A DNA stretch of 64,000 nucleotides from Corallococcus macrosporus DSM 14697 (GTDB lineage: Bacteria; Myxococcota; Myxococcia; Myxococcales; Myxococcaceae): NCBI RefSeq assembly GCF_002305895.1, contig NZ_CP022203.1, positions 4,132,501-4,196,500 on the forward strand. The letters run 5' to 3'. Below are positions 53,770-63,418 of the stretch, piece after piece; the stretch's first letter is position 1, and each line of letters begins with the position of its first letter. Under the pieces are notes generated by a model, which was given only the letters and a program-made list of their open reading frames with translations, did no database searches and was not told where the DNA came from. The translations under genes and the position numbers were made by a program.

Positions 53770-56700
53770 GTGAGAAGGTTGGTTGCCACGCTGTCCGGGC
53801 TCGCCCTGGTACTGTCCGGTACCAGTTCCGTCGCCCGGACGTTGCCGAACTACGATGCACTCCAGGACGCGAAGCCTGCGGGCCGTGCCGCCGCGGGCTT
53901 CAAGCCGGTCAACAGCAGCCTGAAGGGGGCGCGGGTCGCCCACAGGGACGCGCTGACCGATTCCCCGACGTTCATCTGGACGTACCCGACCGCGGAGCAG
54001 ACGAAGGCCCGCGCCGAGTACGCGAAGATGTCGCCCGCCAAGGCGGCGCTGGCGCAGATTTCTGCCCATGCCACGCTCTACGGTCTGGCCTCCTTCGAGG
54101 CCGCGGGCGCGAAGGTCACCAACGTCAGCACCAACACGCAGGGCGTGAAGGTCGTGACGCTGGCCCAGGAGTCCTCGGGTATCGAGGTCTTCCGCCAGTC
54201 CCTGAAGGTGCTGCTGAACAAGCACAACCAGGTGGTTGCCATCTCCGGCAGCCTCTCCAAGCACGCTTCGGTGGAGATCCCCCGGAGCAAGGCCAAGGCG
54301 CGCTTCACGCTGCCCGCGACCGAGGCGATCGCCGCGGCGTACAAGGACCTCACGGGCGCCGCGCTTGACCGCAGCCTGCTCACCCGCGTGAACAGCGCGC
54401 AGAAGGGCGACAAGTACTCGCACTTCACGCTCGCCAGCTACGCGCGTCCGCTCGAGGAGGGGTTTGTCATCCCCGCCCGCGCGAAGCAGGTCTACTTCCC
54501 GCTGCCCGGCAAGCTGGTCCCCGCGTACTACGTGGAGATCAACACGGGCCGCGCGAACAGCGTGGACTCGGACTACTTCGCGTACGTCATCTCCGCCACC
54601 GACGGTCAGTTGCTGATGCGCAACGACCTGAAGGCGCACGCGGAGTTCACCTACCGCGTGTTCTCCGACACGACGCCGCCGTACACCCCGCACGACGGTC
54701 CGATCGGCAGCGGTGGTACGCCGCACCCGACCGGCATGCCGGACGGCTATCAGTCGCCGTACGTCCCGGCGAACCTGATCACCCTCGAGAGCCTCCCGTT
54801 CAGCCAGAACGATCCCTGGCTGCCGGACGGCGCGACGGAGACCATTGGTAACAACGTGGACGCGTACGCGGACCTCACCGAGCCGGACTACTACAACACC
54901 GGCGACCTCCGCGCTTCCGTCACGGCTCCGGGCGTCTTCGACCGGGCCATTGACTTCACCATCCAGCCGGACGCGAACAACGAGCAGATCGCCGCTGCGA
55001 CGACGAGCCTGTTCTTCCTGAACAACTGGCTCCACGACTGGTACTACGACGCCGGCTTCGACGAGGCCTCCGGCAACGCCCAGCAGGACAACTTCGGGCG
55101 TGGCGGCGTCGCGGGTGACCGTCTGCAGGCGCAGGCGCAGGACTACAGCGGCACCGACAACGCCAACATGCTCACGCCGGCGGACGGTGCGTCGCCGCGC
55201 ATGCAGATGTACCTGTTCTCCGGCGCGCGCAACTCGCGCCTGACGGTGAACGCTCCGGCGGAGATCGCGGGTGACTACCAGGGTGGCGTCTCCTCCACCT
55301 TCGGTCCCCAGACGTTCGACGTCACCGGCAACGTGGTGGCGGCGCTCGACGAGGCCAACACCACGGGCCCGACGGACCGTGACGGCTGCACCGCGCTGAC
55401 CAACGCGACCGAGGTCGCCGGCAACATCGCGGTCATTGACCGTGGCAGCTGCGACTTCACCATCAAGGTGCTCAACGCGCAGAGCGCTGGCGCCATCGGC
55501 GTCATCATCCACGACAACGCGGCCGGTCCGACGATCGACATGGGCGGCACGCCCACGTCGCCGATCACCATCCCCGCGCTCCGCGTGAACCTGGATGACG
55601 GCAACGTGCTGCGCGGCGCCATCCCGGGCCTCAACGTCACGCTGTGGCGCGGTCCGACCATGTGGATCGACGGCACCATCGACAACGCCATCGTGGCCCA
55701 CGAGTGGGGTCACTACATCAGCAACCGCCTCATCGCGAACTCGTCCGGTCTGGTGAACAACCAGGGCCGCGCGATGGGCGAGGGCTGGGGTGACTTCACC
55801 GCCCTGCTGATGATGGTTCGCGCCGAGGACATCAACGTCCCGTCCAACGCGAACTGGAACGGCGCCTACGCCGCCGCGGGCTACGCCACGCGCGCGGACG
55901 CGAACTCCGAGTTCTACGGCATCCGCCGTGGCACCTACTCCTCGGACCAGACCAAGAACGCGCTGTCGTTCCGTCACATCATGGACGGCGTGGCGCTGCC
56001 CACGGGCGTGCCGTTCAACGGCAACACCGGTCTGCCGAACTCGCAGGTCCACAACTCCGGCGAGATCTGGGCGACGATGCTGTGGGAGTGCTACACGTCG
56101 CTGCTCCGCGCGCATCCCTTCCAGGAGGCGCAGGAGCGCATGAAGAGCTACCTGGTCAACGGGTACAAGCTCACGCCGGCGGCCCCCACCTACATCGAGG
56201 CGCGTGACGCCGTCATCGCGGCGGCCTACGCCAACGATCCGGCGGACGCCGAGCGCTTCTGGCACGCCTTCGCCAAGCGCGGCGCCGGCGTCGGTGCCAT
56301 CGCTCCGGACCGCTACTCCACGAACCACGCGGGCGTGGTGGAGAGCTTCGAGGTCGGCTCCGCCATCCAGATCGCGTCCGTCCAGTTCTTCGACGACGTC
56401 GCGGATGGCTCGTGCGACTTCGACGGCATCCTGGACAACGGTGAGACGGGCCGCATCGAGGTCACCGTCCGCAACGCGGGCGCGCTGCCCGCGTCCGCCT
56501 CCAGCGTCAACCTGTCCTCTGCCTTCTCGGGTCTCGAGTTCGGCAACGGCGGCGCGGCGAGCTTCCCGGTCATCCCGGTGCAGGGCCAGGCCACGGTCTC
56601 CATCCCGGTCACGCTCACGGGCGCGACGGGTCTGCAGGACGTGACCATCGACGTCGCGGCGCGCGACGAGGACCAGGCGATCGAGGGCGACGTCACCGAC

Positions 56701-59145
56701 AGCCTCATCCTCACCACGCACTTCGACGAGCGTCCGAACTCCACGAACATCGAGGACGTTCAGATCACCCCGGAGAAGCTGCCCTGGACCACCGAGTACG
56801 ACGAGAACCTGACCCCGGCCGTGTTCAGCGTGGTCACGTTCGAGGACGGCAACCGCACGTTCTACGCGGAGAACACCGCTTCCTTCGCGGACGTCCGCCT
56901 CATCTCGCCTGAGCTGCACGTCAGCGAGACCGAGCCCTTCGTGATCAACTTCATGCACGCCTGGGACTTCGAGGACGACTACGACGGCGCCACGGTCGAA
57001 ATCTCCGAGGACGGCGGCGAGACCTGGGTGGACATCGGTGATCCGATCCACAACGCGGTGCTCGAGGACTACCCGGGCAACGACAACCCGCTGGCTGGCA
57101 AGCCCGCGCTGTCCAGCTACAACCCGGAGTTCCCGGGCATGCTGCCCGCGACCATCGACCTGGGCACGACCTACGCCGGCAAGACGGTGCAGGTCCGCTT
57201 CCGCGTCGGTACGGACATGAGCTTCGGCTACACGGGCTGGCTGCTGGATGACCTGGAGTTCAACGGCATTACGAACCTCCCGTTCACCTCCATCGCGGCT
57301 GAGGATGGCGTGTGCTCCGCGCCGAACCAGGCCCCCACCGCGGACGCCGGCGCCGACGTGTCCACCACGTCCGCCAGCAACGTGAGCCTCTCCGGCTCGG
57401 CCACCGATCCCGAGGGCGACACCCTGACGTACTCCTGGGCGCAGACGTCCGGCCCCGCGGTCACCCTCACGGGTGCCGACACCCTGACGCCGACGTTCGT
57501 GGCGCCGACGGTGACCGAGGCCACCACCCTGGTGTTCGAGCTGACCGTCTCCGACGGCGAGGCCACGGCCACCGACTCCGTCACCGTGACGGTGAACCCG
57601 GGCGCGCCGACCAACTCGCCGCCCACCGTGAACGCCGGCATCGACGGCACGGTCGCTGAGCGCGCTGAGTACACGCTGAGCGGCTCCGCCAGCGACGCGG
57701 ACGGCGACGCCCTCACGTACCTGTGGACCCAGGTCTCCGGTACGCCGGTCGCGGTGCGTGACTACACGACGCCGACGGCGACGTTCATCGCGCCCGAGGT
57801 CACCCTGGATGCGCCGCTGGTCTTCCGTCTGACGGTCTCCGACGGCATCGCCAGCGTGAACGACACGGTCACCGTGACGGTCACCAACGTGAACCGCGCG
57901 CCGATCGTCTCCGACACGTCCGTGGCCTTCGCCTCGGGCACTGTCACGGTGTCGGCCTCGGCCATCGATCCGGATGGTGATGCGGTCAGCTACACCTGGG
58001 AGCAGTCGGGCGGCTCGACGGTTGCCATCAACGGCGCCGACACGTCCTCCATCACGTTCGGCGTGCCTGCGGCGGGCTCCTACGAGTTCACCGTGACGGC
58101 GACGGACGGCGCGGCCTCTGCCTCCAAGGCGGTGGCGGTGATGGTCGTCCCGGGCATCCCTGACCCGGTGAACACGCCTCCGACCGTGAACGCGGGTCTC
58201 GATGCCACGGCGAACGCCGGCGACGTCGTGACGCTGAGCGGCTCCGCGAGCGACGCCGAGGGCAACGCCCTGACGTACCAGTGGCAGCAGATCGGTGGTG
58301 CGTCGGTGACCCTGACGGGCGCTGACACCCTGACGCCGTCGTTCACGGCGCCGAGCACGATCGAAGGCACCACGCTCGGCTTCATCCTGACGGTCAGCGA
58401 TGGCACGTCGTCCACCAGCGACGCGGTGCAGGTCGTCGTGGCGGCGGATCCGGGTGCCAACCCGGGTAACACCGCTCCGGAAGTCGACGCGGGCGAGTCT
58501 GCCATCGTCGAGGCCGGTGCCACCGTGACCCTCAACGGCACGGCGACCGACGCCGAAGGCGATGCGCTGCTCGTCGTCTGGACGCAGATCAGCGGTCCGG
58601 AAGTGGCCCTGTCGGATGTCAACTCGCTGACGCCGACGTTCACCGCGCCGGCCGCTGGCGAGCTGGCCTTCCTCCTGACGGTCTCCGACGGTACGGCGAC
58701 CACCGTGGATACGACGGTCGTCCGCGTCGCCACCACGCCCGAGGAGCCCGAGGAGAACGTCGCTCCGGTGGCCTCCGCTCGCGCGGTGGTCTCCGCCAAC
58801 CAGACGTCGGCCACGCTCGACGGCTCGGCTTCCAGCGACGCCAACGGTGATGCGCTGACGTACGTCTGGACGCAGGTCTCCGGTCCCTCCGCGACCATCA
58901 ACGGCGCGGACCAGGCGGTCGCGGTCGTGAACCTGCCTGACACCGACAACCAGACGGCGACGTTCTCGTTCCGCCTCACGGTGACGGACGAGGCGGGCCT
59001 CGATCACAGCACCACCGTGCAGTTCACCGCCCGCAACGGCGGTGGCGACGACGGTGGTGGCTGCTCCGCGACGGGCGCGGGCGCTCCGGCCGGCATGCTC
59101 GGCCTGGCGCTGCTCGGCCTGCTGCGCCGCCGTCGTCAGAACTGA
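53770..59145 (+). CDS. Secreted M36 (fungalysin) metalloprotease with PA, Ig-like repeats and MYXO-CTERM
   Basis: 1791 residues. Signal peptide (RRLVATLSGLALVLSG, cut near SVA), an FTP-type propeptide (about 40-280), an M36 catalytic region with NNWLHDWYYDAGFDEASGNA, a PA domain inserted at about 500-635, then zinc motif HEWGH (644-648) and the third ligand E671 in GEGWGDF. Two beta domains follow (about 860-1175), then six PKD/REJ-like repeats of 80-95 residues (APTADAGADV, SPPTVNAGID, ...) and a Cys-Gly-hydrophobic-RRRR tail of the MYXO-CTERM kind, which anchors or sorts the protein to the surface. GTG at 53770 is preferred (GGAG nine bases upstream); an ATG at 53755 is the alternative. Confidence 0.92.
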   Translation: MRRLVATLSGLALVLSGTSSVARTLPNYDALQDAKPAGRAAAGFKPVNSSLKGARVAHRDALTDSPTFIWTYPTAEQTKARAEYAKMSPAKAALAQISAHATLYGLASFEAAGAKVTNVSTNTQGVKVVTLAQESSGIEVFRQSLKVLLNKHNQVVAISGSLSKHASVEIPRSKAKARFTLPATEAIAAAYKDLTGAALDRSLLTRVNSAQKGDKYSHFTLASYARPLEEGFVIPARAKQVYFPLPGKLVPAYYVEINTGRANSVDSDYFAYVISATDGQLLMRNDLKAHAEFTYRVFSDTTPPYTPHDGPIGSGGTPHPTGMPDGYQSPYVPANLITLESLPFSQNDPWLPDGATETIGNNVDAYADLTEPDYYNTGDLRASVTAPGVFDRAIDFTIQPDANNEQIAAATTSLFFLNNWLHDWYYDAGFDEASGNAQQDNFGRGGVAGDRLQAQAQDYSGTDNANMLTPADGASPRMQMYLFSGARNSRLTVNAPAEIAGDYQGGVSSTFGPQTFDVTGNVVAALDEANTTGPTDRDGCTALTNATEVAGNIAVIDRGSCDFTIKVLNAQSAGAIGVIIHDNAAGPTIDMGGTPTSPITIPALRVNLDDGNVLRGAIPGLNVTLWRGPTMWIDGTIDNAIVAHEWGHYISNRLIANSSGLVNNQGRAMGEGWGDFTALLMMVRAEDINVPSNANWNGAYAAAGYATRADANSEFYGIRRGTYSSDQTKNALSFRHIMDGVALPTGVPFNGNTGLPNSQVHNSGEIWATMLWECYTSLLRAHPFQEAQERMKSYLVNGYKLTPAAPTYIEARDAVIAAAYANDPADAERFWHAFAKRGAGVGAIAPDRYSTNHAGVVESFEVGSAIQIASVQFFDDVADGSCDFDGILDNGETGRIEVTVRNAGALPASASSVNLSSAFSGLEFGNGGAASFPVIPVQGQATVSIPVTLTGATGLQDVTIDVAARDEDQAIEGDVTDSLILTTHFDERPNSTNIEDVQITPEKLPWTTEYDENLTPAVFSVVTFEDGNRTFYAENTASFADVRLISPELHVSETEPFVINFMHAWDFEDDYDGATVEISEDGGETWVDIGDPIHNAVLEDYPGNDNPLAGKPALSSYNPEFPGMLPATIDLGTTYAGKTVQVRFRVGTDMSFGYTGWLLDDLEFNGITNLPFTSIAAEDGVCSAPNQAPTADAGADVSTTSASNVSLSGSATDPEGDTLTYSWAQTSGPAVTLTGADTLTPTFVAPTVTEATTLVFELTVSDGEATATDSVTVTVNPGAPTNSPPTVNAGIDGTVAERAEYTLSGSASDADGDALTYLWTQVSGTPVAVRDYTTPTATFIAPEVTLDAPLVFRLTVSDGIASVNDTVTVTVTNVNRAPIVSDTSVAFASGTVTVSASAIDPDGDAVSYTWEQSGGSTVAINGADTSSITFGVPAAGSYEFTVTATDGAASASKAVAVMVVPGIPDPVNTPPTVNAGLDATANAGDVVTLSGSASDAEGNALTYQWQQIGGASVTLTGADTLTPSFTAPSTIEGTTLGFILTVSDGTSSTSDAVQVVVAADPGANPGNTAPEVDAGESAIVEAGATVTLNGTATDAEGDALLVVWTQISGPEVALSDVNSLTPTFTAPAAGELAFLLTVSDGTATTVDTTVVRVATTPEEPEENVAPVASARAVVSANQTSATLDGSASSDANGDALTYVWTQVSGPSATINGADQAVAVVNLPDTDNQTATFSFRLTVTDEAGLDHSTTVQFTARNGGGDDGGGCSATGAGAPAGMLGLALLGLLRRRRQN
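57330..59020 (+). repeat. Six tandem PKD/Ig-like coding repeats
   Basis: Each unit is about 270-285 bases and encodes a start like APxVxAG, a middle LSGSAxDxxGDxLTYxW and an end FxLTVSDG. Several share near-identical DNA such as ACCCTGACGCC blocks at 57481 and 58327. Such repeats can recombine and change the number of stalk domains. Confidence 0.8.
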
Positions 59146-59156
59146 GACGCGCGGGT

Positions 59157-59184
59157 CCTCCTCCCGCCTTCGGGTGGGGGGAGG
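59157..59184 (+). terminator. UUCG-loop hairpin after the protease
   Basis: CCTCCTCCCGCC (59157-59168) and GGTGGGGGGAGG (59173-59184) pair over 12 bases with two G-U wobbles around a TTCG tetraloop, 11 bases past the stop. Confidence 0.75.
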
Positions 59185-59251
59185 CCTCCGTGGGGCCCGG
59201 ATGACGTGACGGTCCGGGCGTCGCGGAACGCCGACGAAGCTTGAAGCTCCT

Positions 59252-59287
59252 GACGGCCGGCTCCCTGACTCCAGGGGGCCGGCCGTC
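59252..59287. terminator. Second long hairpin in the gap before the amidase
   Basis: GACGGCCGGC (59252-59261) with GCCGGCCGTC (59278-59287) and inner CCCTG/CAGGG: 16 pairs including one wobble, loop of four. Probably a backup terminator; it lies 150 bases before the amidase start. Confidence 0.65.
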
Positions 59288-59436
59288 GACTTTGGTGCGC
59301 CCAGCATGGGCGTGGGTTGGAGGTGAAAGTCCTCCGGGCGAGCTGGTGGGAGGCCATATCGGCCCGCCAACCCGACGAAGCCCCACCCGGGTTGCGACCC
59401 TTCGCGCACCGCCGCTGTGCTGTAGTGCGGCCCATC

Positions 59437-61116
59437 ATGAAGAAACCCGCTGCCCCGTCCGGCTCCCAAGGGGGCCTCAGCCGCCGAGCCCTCCTGGGCG
59501 GCACCGCCGCCGCCACCGCGCTCGCCTCGCTGGACGTCTCCGCCCGAGCGGCGCCCGCGCCCACCCGGCCCTTCGAGCTGGCCGAGGCCACCGTCGCGGA
59601 GCTCCAGGCCGCCATGCAGTCGGGCGAGCACACCGCACGGGGCCTCGCGGAGCGTTACCTGGCGCGCATCGCGGACCTGGACGCGCGGGAGCACCTGCCG
59701 CTGCGCTCGGTCATCGAGCTGAACCCGGACGCGCTGGCGACGGCCGCCGCGCTGGACCGGGAGCGCCGCGAGAAGGGCGCGCGGGGCCCGCTGCATGGCA
59801 TCCCCGTGCTCATCAAGGACAACATCGCCACCGCGGACCGGATGCAGACGACGGGGGGCTCGCTGGCGTTGGTGGGCGCGCGGCCGCCGCGGGACGCCTT
59901 CATCGTGGAGCGGCTGCGGGCGGCGGGCGCGGTCATCCTGGGCAAGACGAACCTGAGCGAGTGGGCCAACTTCCGCTCCACGCGGTCGGCCAGTGGCTGG
60001 AGCGCCAGGGGCGGCCAGACGCGCAACCCCTATGCGCTGGACCGGACGCCCTCGGGCTCCAGCTCCGGCTCCGGCACGGCCACCGCCGCCAACCTCTGCG
60101 CGGTGTCGGTGGGGACGGAGACGGACGGCTCCATCGTGTCGCCCTCGGCGGCCAGCGCGCTGGTGGGGCTCAAGCCGACGGTGGGCCTGGTGAGCCGCTC
60201 CGGCATCATCCCCATCTCCCACAGCCAGGACACCGCCGGCCCCATGGCGCGCACGGTGGCGGACGCCGCGGCCCTGCTGAGCGTGCTCGCGGGGGTGGAC
60301 CCGGCGGACGCGGCGACGGCGGCGAGCAAGGGCAAGGCGCACGCGGACTACACCCGGTTCCTCGACCCGGACGGCTTGAAGGGCGCGCGCATCGGCGTCC
60401 CCCGCGAGCGCTTCTTCGGCTACCACCCGGCCACCGACGCACGGGTGGAGGAGGCCCTGGCCCTGATGAAGTCCCGGGGCGCCATCCTCGTGGACCCCGC
60501 GCCGATTCCCTCGGCGGCGCGGCTCGATGCCCCCGAGCTGGAGGTCCTCCTCTACGAGTTCAAGGCGGGGCTGGAGGCCTACCTCGCCACGCTGCCGGAG
60601 GGGACGGCGCCGCGCACGCTCGCGGCGCTCATCCGCTATAACGAAGCCCACGCGGACGCGGAGCTGCCGTACTTCGGGCAGGAAATCCTCCACATGGCCC
60701 AGGCGAAGGGCCCGCTGACAGACAAGGCCTACCTCAAGGCGCTCCAGGCCTGCCGGCGGCTGTCGCGCGCCCAGGGGTTGGACGCGGTGATGAAGCAGCA
60801 CAAGCTGGATGCGCTGGTGGCGCCCACGCAGGCGCCCGCGGGCCTCATCGACCCCATCAACGGGGACCACTGGCTGGGCAGCAGCTCCACGCCCGCGGCG
60901 GTGTCGGGCTACCCCTCCATCACCGTGCCCGCGGGCTTCGTCCACGGCCTGCCCGTGGGCCTGTCCTTCATGGGCCGGGCCTGGAGCGAGCCCGTGCTGC
61001 TGAAGCTGGCCTACGCCTACGAGCAGGCGTCGAAGCACCGCCGCCCACCCACCTTCGCGCAGACGGCGGACCTGCGCGGACGGGCCGGCGCCACGAGCCG
61101 GCCCGCGACGCCCTGA
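59437..61116 (+). CDS. Tat-exported amidase (amidase signature family)
   Basis: 559 residues. The N-terminus has a twin-arginine signal, LSRRALLGG (14-22) followed by a hydrophobic stretch ending near ARA-AP. The amidase signature enzyme follows: K127 in VLIKDNIAT, the Gly/Ser-rich SGSSSGSG (about 206-213) with the cis-serine, and the nucleophile serine in GTETDGSI. It hydrolyses amide bonds in the periplasm; the substrate is unknown and tRNA amidation (GatA) is excluded by export. The ATG at 59437 is chosen; TGTAGTGC lies just upstream, suggesting a short leader. Confidence 0.9.
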   Translation: MKKPAAPSGSQGGLSRRALLGGTAAATALASLDVSARAAPAPTRPFELAEATVAELQAAMQSGEHTARGLAERYLARIADLDAREHLPLRSVIELNPDALATAAALDRERREKGARGPLHGIPVLIKDNIATADRMQTTGGSLALVGARPPRDAFIVERLRAAGAVILGKTNLSEWANFRSTRSASGWSARGGQTRNPYALDRTPSGSSSGSGTATAANLCAVSVGTETDGSIVSPSAASALVGLKPTVGLVSRSGIIPISHSQDTAGPMARTVADAAALLSVLAGVDPADAATAASKGKAHADYTRFLDPDGLKGARIGVPRERFFGYHPATDARVEEALALMKSRGAILVDPAPIPSAARLDAPELEVLLYEFKAGLEAYLATLPEGTAPRTLAALIRYNEAHADAELPYFGQEILHMAQAKGPLTDKAYLKALQACRRLSRAQGLDAVMKQHKLDALVAPTQAPAGLIDPINGDHWLGSSSTPAAVSGYPSITVPAGFVHGLPVGLSFMGRAWSEPVLLKLAYAYEQASKHRRPPTFAQTADLRGRAGATSRPATP

Positions 61117-61117
61117 C

Positions 61118-61495
61118 TCAGGGCGCCGGTGACGTCCCCCAGGGGGTGGTGGCCTGGAGCACGGCTTCCTGGAGCGCCTCCGTGCGCAGGTGCGCGATGC
61201 GCTGGTACTCCGGGTCCGCCACCATCTTCAGGAAGGCCGCGCGGCTGGGATAGCGGACCAGCAGCACCGCGTCCCACGTCTGTCCGGGCTCGGCCACCAG
61301 CGCGGTGGCGCCGTCCCCCGCGTAGAGCGGCTGGGCGTCCACCTTCTGGAGCAAGGGCATCACCGCGCTCGCGTAGGCCTCGTAGGACGCGCGGCCGCCT
61401 TCCTTGAACCGCACCAGGTTCAGGATGACCACGGGGCCACCCGGGTCCTCCTGGATGAAGCGCTCCACGTCGGCACTCTGGGGATCGACGGCCAC
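61118..61495 (-). CDS. DUF1330 family protein
   Basis: 125 residues. Single dimeric alpha-beta-barrel domain: VVILNLVRFKEGGRASYEAYA near residues 22-42, then DAVLLVRYPSRAAFLKMVADPEYQ (in part). This NGN-like fold is found in small monooxygenases, but no activity is known for DUF1330. GAGGAGACAC precedes the ATG at 61495. It ends one base from the amidase stop (61116), convergent with no space for a terminator. Confidence 0.85.
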   Translation of the reverse strand: MAVDPQSADVERFIQEDPGGPVVILNLVRFKEGGRASYEAYASAVMPLLQKVDAQPLYAGDGATALVAEPGQTWDAVLLVRYPSRAAFLKMVADPEYQRIAHLRTEALQEAVLQATTPWGTSPAP

Positions 61496-61522
61496 GGTGT
61501 CTCCTCGGTTCAGGTTGAAAGC

Positions 61523-62248
61523 CTATTCCAACGTGCCGGCGGAGCCGCCGCCGGGGCGCTCACGTTGGTGGTCGAGATACGCGCCGAAGCCCGCCTTGGA
61601 CTGGATGCGGAAGGCGGGGATGCGCGTGAGCGCCTCGGGGGAAAAGACGTACTGCTCACACACGAGGCTGGCGCGGCTCGCGCCGTCCAGGCTCCCGGTG
61701 AAGGGGCGCACCTCGTGCTGGAGGTCGCCCCGGAAGTGCACCAGCAGGCCCTCGCGGGGGCGAATCTCACCCACGGGAGCGTCCTGGCGCAGCAGGCGCA
61801 ACTCGCCGCCCCGGGCGCGTTCGGGCACCTGGAGATACAGCACGCTCACATGTCGGGGCGTGGCGTCGGGCACGCCGCTGGGGTCCTGGAGTGTCGCATC
61901 GATGTGTCGCCCCACGCCGCGTCCCGCCTCCAGCAACAAGAGGTTCAGATAGAAGGCGTTGGGGACGGGCCGCTCCCGCCGCGCGCCCCAGAGCCGCTCG
62001 TGCCACGGCAAGAGCCCCCGGGCGCTGACGGGGTCCAGCACGCGGGCCAGATAGGGCACCAGGAACGGGAAGCGGGCCTCCAGCGTGGCCCGGCCCTCGT
62101 GCGTGAAGATGAAGGCGAAGCCCCGGCTGGCCTGGAACGACCCCATCAAGGGGCTGCGGGCCACGAAGCGCGAGCCGAGCAGGGCGTCCCTCAGCGCATG
62201 CAGCTCGGTGCGGGGGAGGGCCTTTTGATGGGTGGTGTAAGCGCGCAC
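61523..62248 (-). CDS. 2-Oxoglutarate/Fe(II)-dependent oxygenase
   Basis: 241 residues, double-stranded beta-helix. The iron triad is H115-x-D117 in GRHIDATL and H178 in LQHEVRPF; R192 in SRASLVCEQY would bind 2-oxoglutarate. NAFYLNLLLLEAG before the HxD is typical of prolyl-hydroxylase-like members. The substrate is unknown. Divergent from the methyltransferase; it may be in one transcript with the DUF1330 gene, 27 bases downstream. Confidence 0.82.
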   Translation of the reverse strand: MRAYTTHQKALPRTELHALRDALLGSRFVARSPLMGSFQASRGFAFIFTHEGRATLEARFPFLVPYLARVLDPVSARGLLPWHERLWGARRERPVPNAFYLNLLLLEAGRGVGRHIDATLQDPSGVPDATPRHVSVLYLQVPERARGGELRLLRQDAPVGEIRPREGLLVHFRGDLQHEVRPFTGSLDGASRASLVCEQYVFSPEALTRIPAFRIQSKAGFGAYLDHQRERPGGGSAGTLE

Positions 62249-62352
62249 AGAGGCTTGGACTTCCCGACGAATAAGAGAACCGTAGCAGTTTTACAGCCTA
62301 CCTTATAGGTTGCAGCCTTGCCGTGGCTTCACAACACCTTGGAGACGGACAC

Positions 62353-63396
62353 ATGAGCCAGCAACCTCGAGCCTCTCACGCGCCTCCGCCGCCCGCCGCC
62401 TTGCAGATGACGCAAATGGTCTATGGCTTCTGGGTTTCCCGGTGCCTCCAAATCATGGCGGAGCTGGGGCTCGCCGACATCATTGGGGATGTGCCCAAGA
62501 CGGTCGAGGAGCTCGCCGACGCCAGCGGCACGCATGCCCCGACGCTGCGGCGGATGTTGCGTCTGCTCAGCGGGCTGGGCGTGCTCGTGAAGGATGAAGC
62601 CACGCAGCGCTGGGCCCTCACGGAGCTGGGCGGAATGCTCCGCAAGGACAACCCGGGCTCCGTGTATGGCTCGCTCATGGCGCATGGCCATCTGCTGTCA
62701 TGGCAGGCCTGGGGGGACCTGGCCACCGCCTTGAAGACGGGCAAGCCCACGGTGGAGAAGTTCATGGGCGACACGTTCTTCAACTACATGACGACGCACC
62801 CCGACGTCGCCGCCATCTTCAATGGCAGCATGGCCGCGTATCAGACGATGAACGCGCCGGCGGTGGTGAACGCGTATGACTTTTCCTCCGCGCGCACCGT
62901 CGTCGACGTGGGCGGCGGTACCGGCATGTTGCTGGCGCACATCCTGGGCGCCAACCCTGGCGTGCGCGGCACCATCTTCGAGATGCCTCACGTCGCCGTG
63001 GAGGCCCGTGAGCGGCTCGCCCAGCGGGGCTTGTCGGGGCGCTGCGACGTGGTTGACGGAGACTTCTTCGCGCGCATCACCCCGGAGGGCCACGACGTCT
63101 ACATCCTGTCGCAGATCCTCCATGACTGGGATGACGAGCAGAGCCTGCGCATCCTCCAGAACATCCGCGCGGCGATGCGCCCCGACTCGCGGCTGCTCAT
63201 CGTGGAGACGGTGCTGCCGGGTGACAACGTGCAGCACTTCGGCAACCTCTATGACATGGCCATGCTGGTGCTCGTGGGCGGCCGCGAGCGCACGGGCCCG
63301 GAGTACACGGCGCTGCTGGAGAAGGCGGGGCTGAGGCTGTCCAACGTCTTCCCGACGGCGATGCCGCCCAGCGTCGTCGAAGCCGTGGTGGCCTGA
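62353..63396 (+). CDS. SAM-dependent O-methyltransferase (plant-OMT-like)
   Basis: 347 residues. An N-terminal winged-helix dimerisation region (about 10-100) and a Rossmann SAM domain with VVDVGGGTGMLLAHIL (about 180), the EMPHVAVEARERL segment and the catalytic ILHDWDDEQ with the histidine base of acetylserotonin-type OMTs. It methylates a hydroxyl on a small aromatic or polyketide-like compound; the substrate is unknown. GGAG nine bases before the ATG at 62353. TATAGG at 62304 may be the -10. Confidence 0.88.
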   Translation: MSQQPRASHAPPPPAALQMTQMVYGFWVSRCLQIMAELGLADIIGDVPKTVEELADASGTHAPTLRRMLRLLSGLGVLVKDEATQRWALTELGGMLRKDNPGSVYGSLMAHGHLLSWQAWGDLATALKTGKPTVEKFMGDTFFNYMTTHPDVAAIFNGSMAAYQTMNAPAVVNAYDFSSARTVVDVGGGTGMLLAHILGANPGVRGTIFEMPHVAVEARERLAQRGLSGRCDVVDGDFFARITPEGHDVYILSQILHDWDDEQSLRILQNIRAAMRPDSRLLIVETVLPGDNVQHFGNLYDMAMLVLVGGRERTGPEYTALLEKAGLRLSNVFPTAMPPSVVEAVVA

Positions 63397-63418
63397 GCCA
63401 ACGCCGCGGGGCGGGGGC

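Noticed and set aside
53611-61038. A 2475-residue open frame on the minus strand across the protease and amidase genes
   Set aside because: It is an antisense shadow of GC-rich genes: composition is almost only Arg, Gly, Val, His, Asp, with no domain, while the plus strand has complete motifs for two enzymes.
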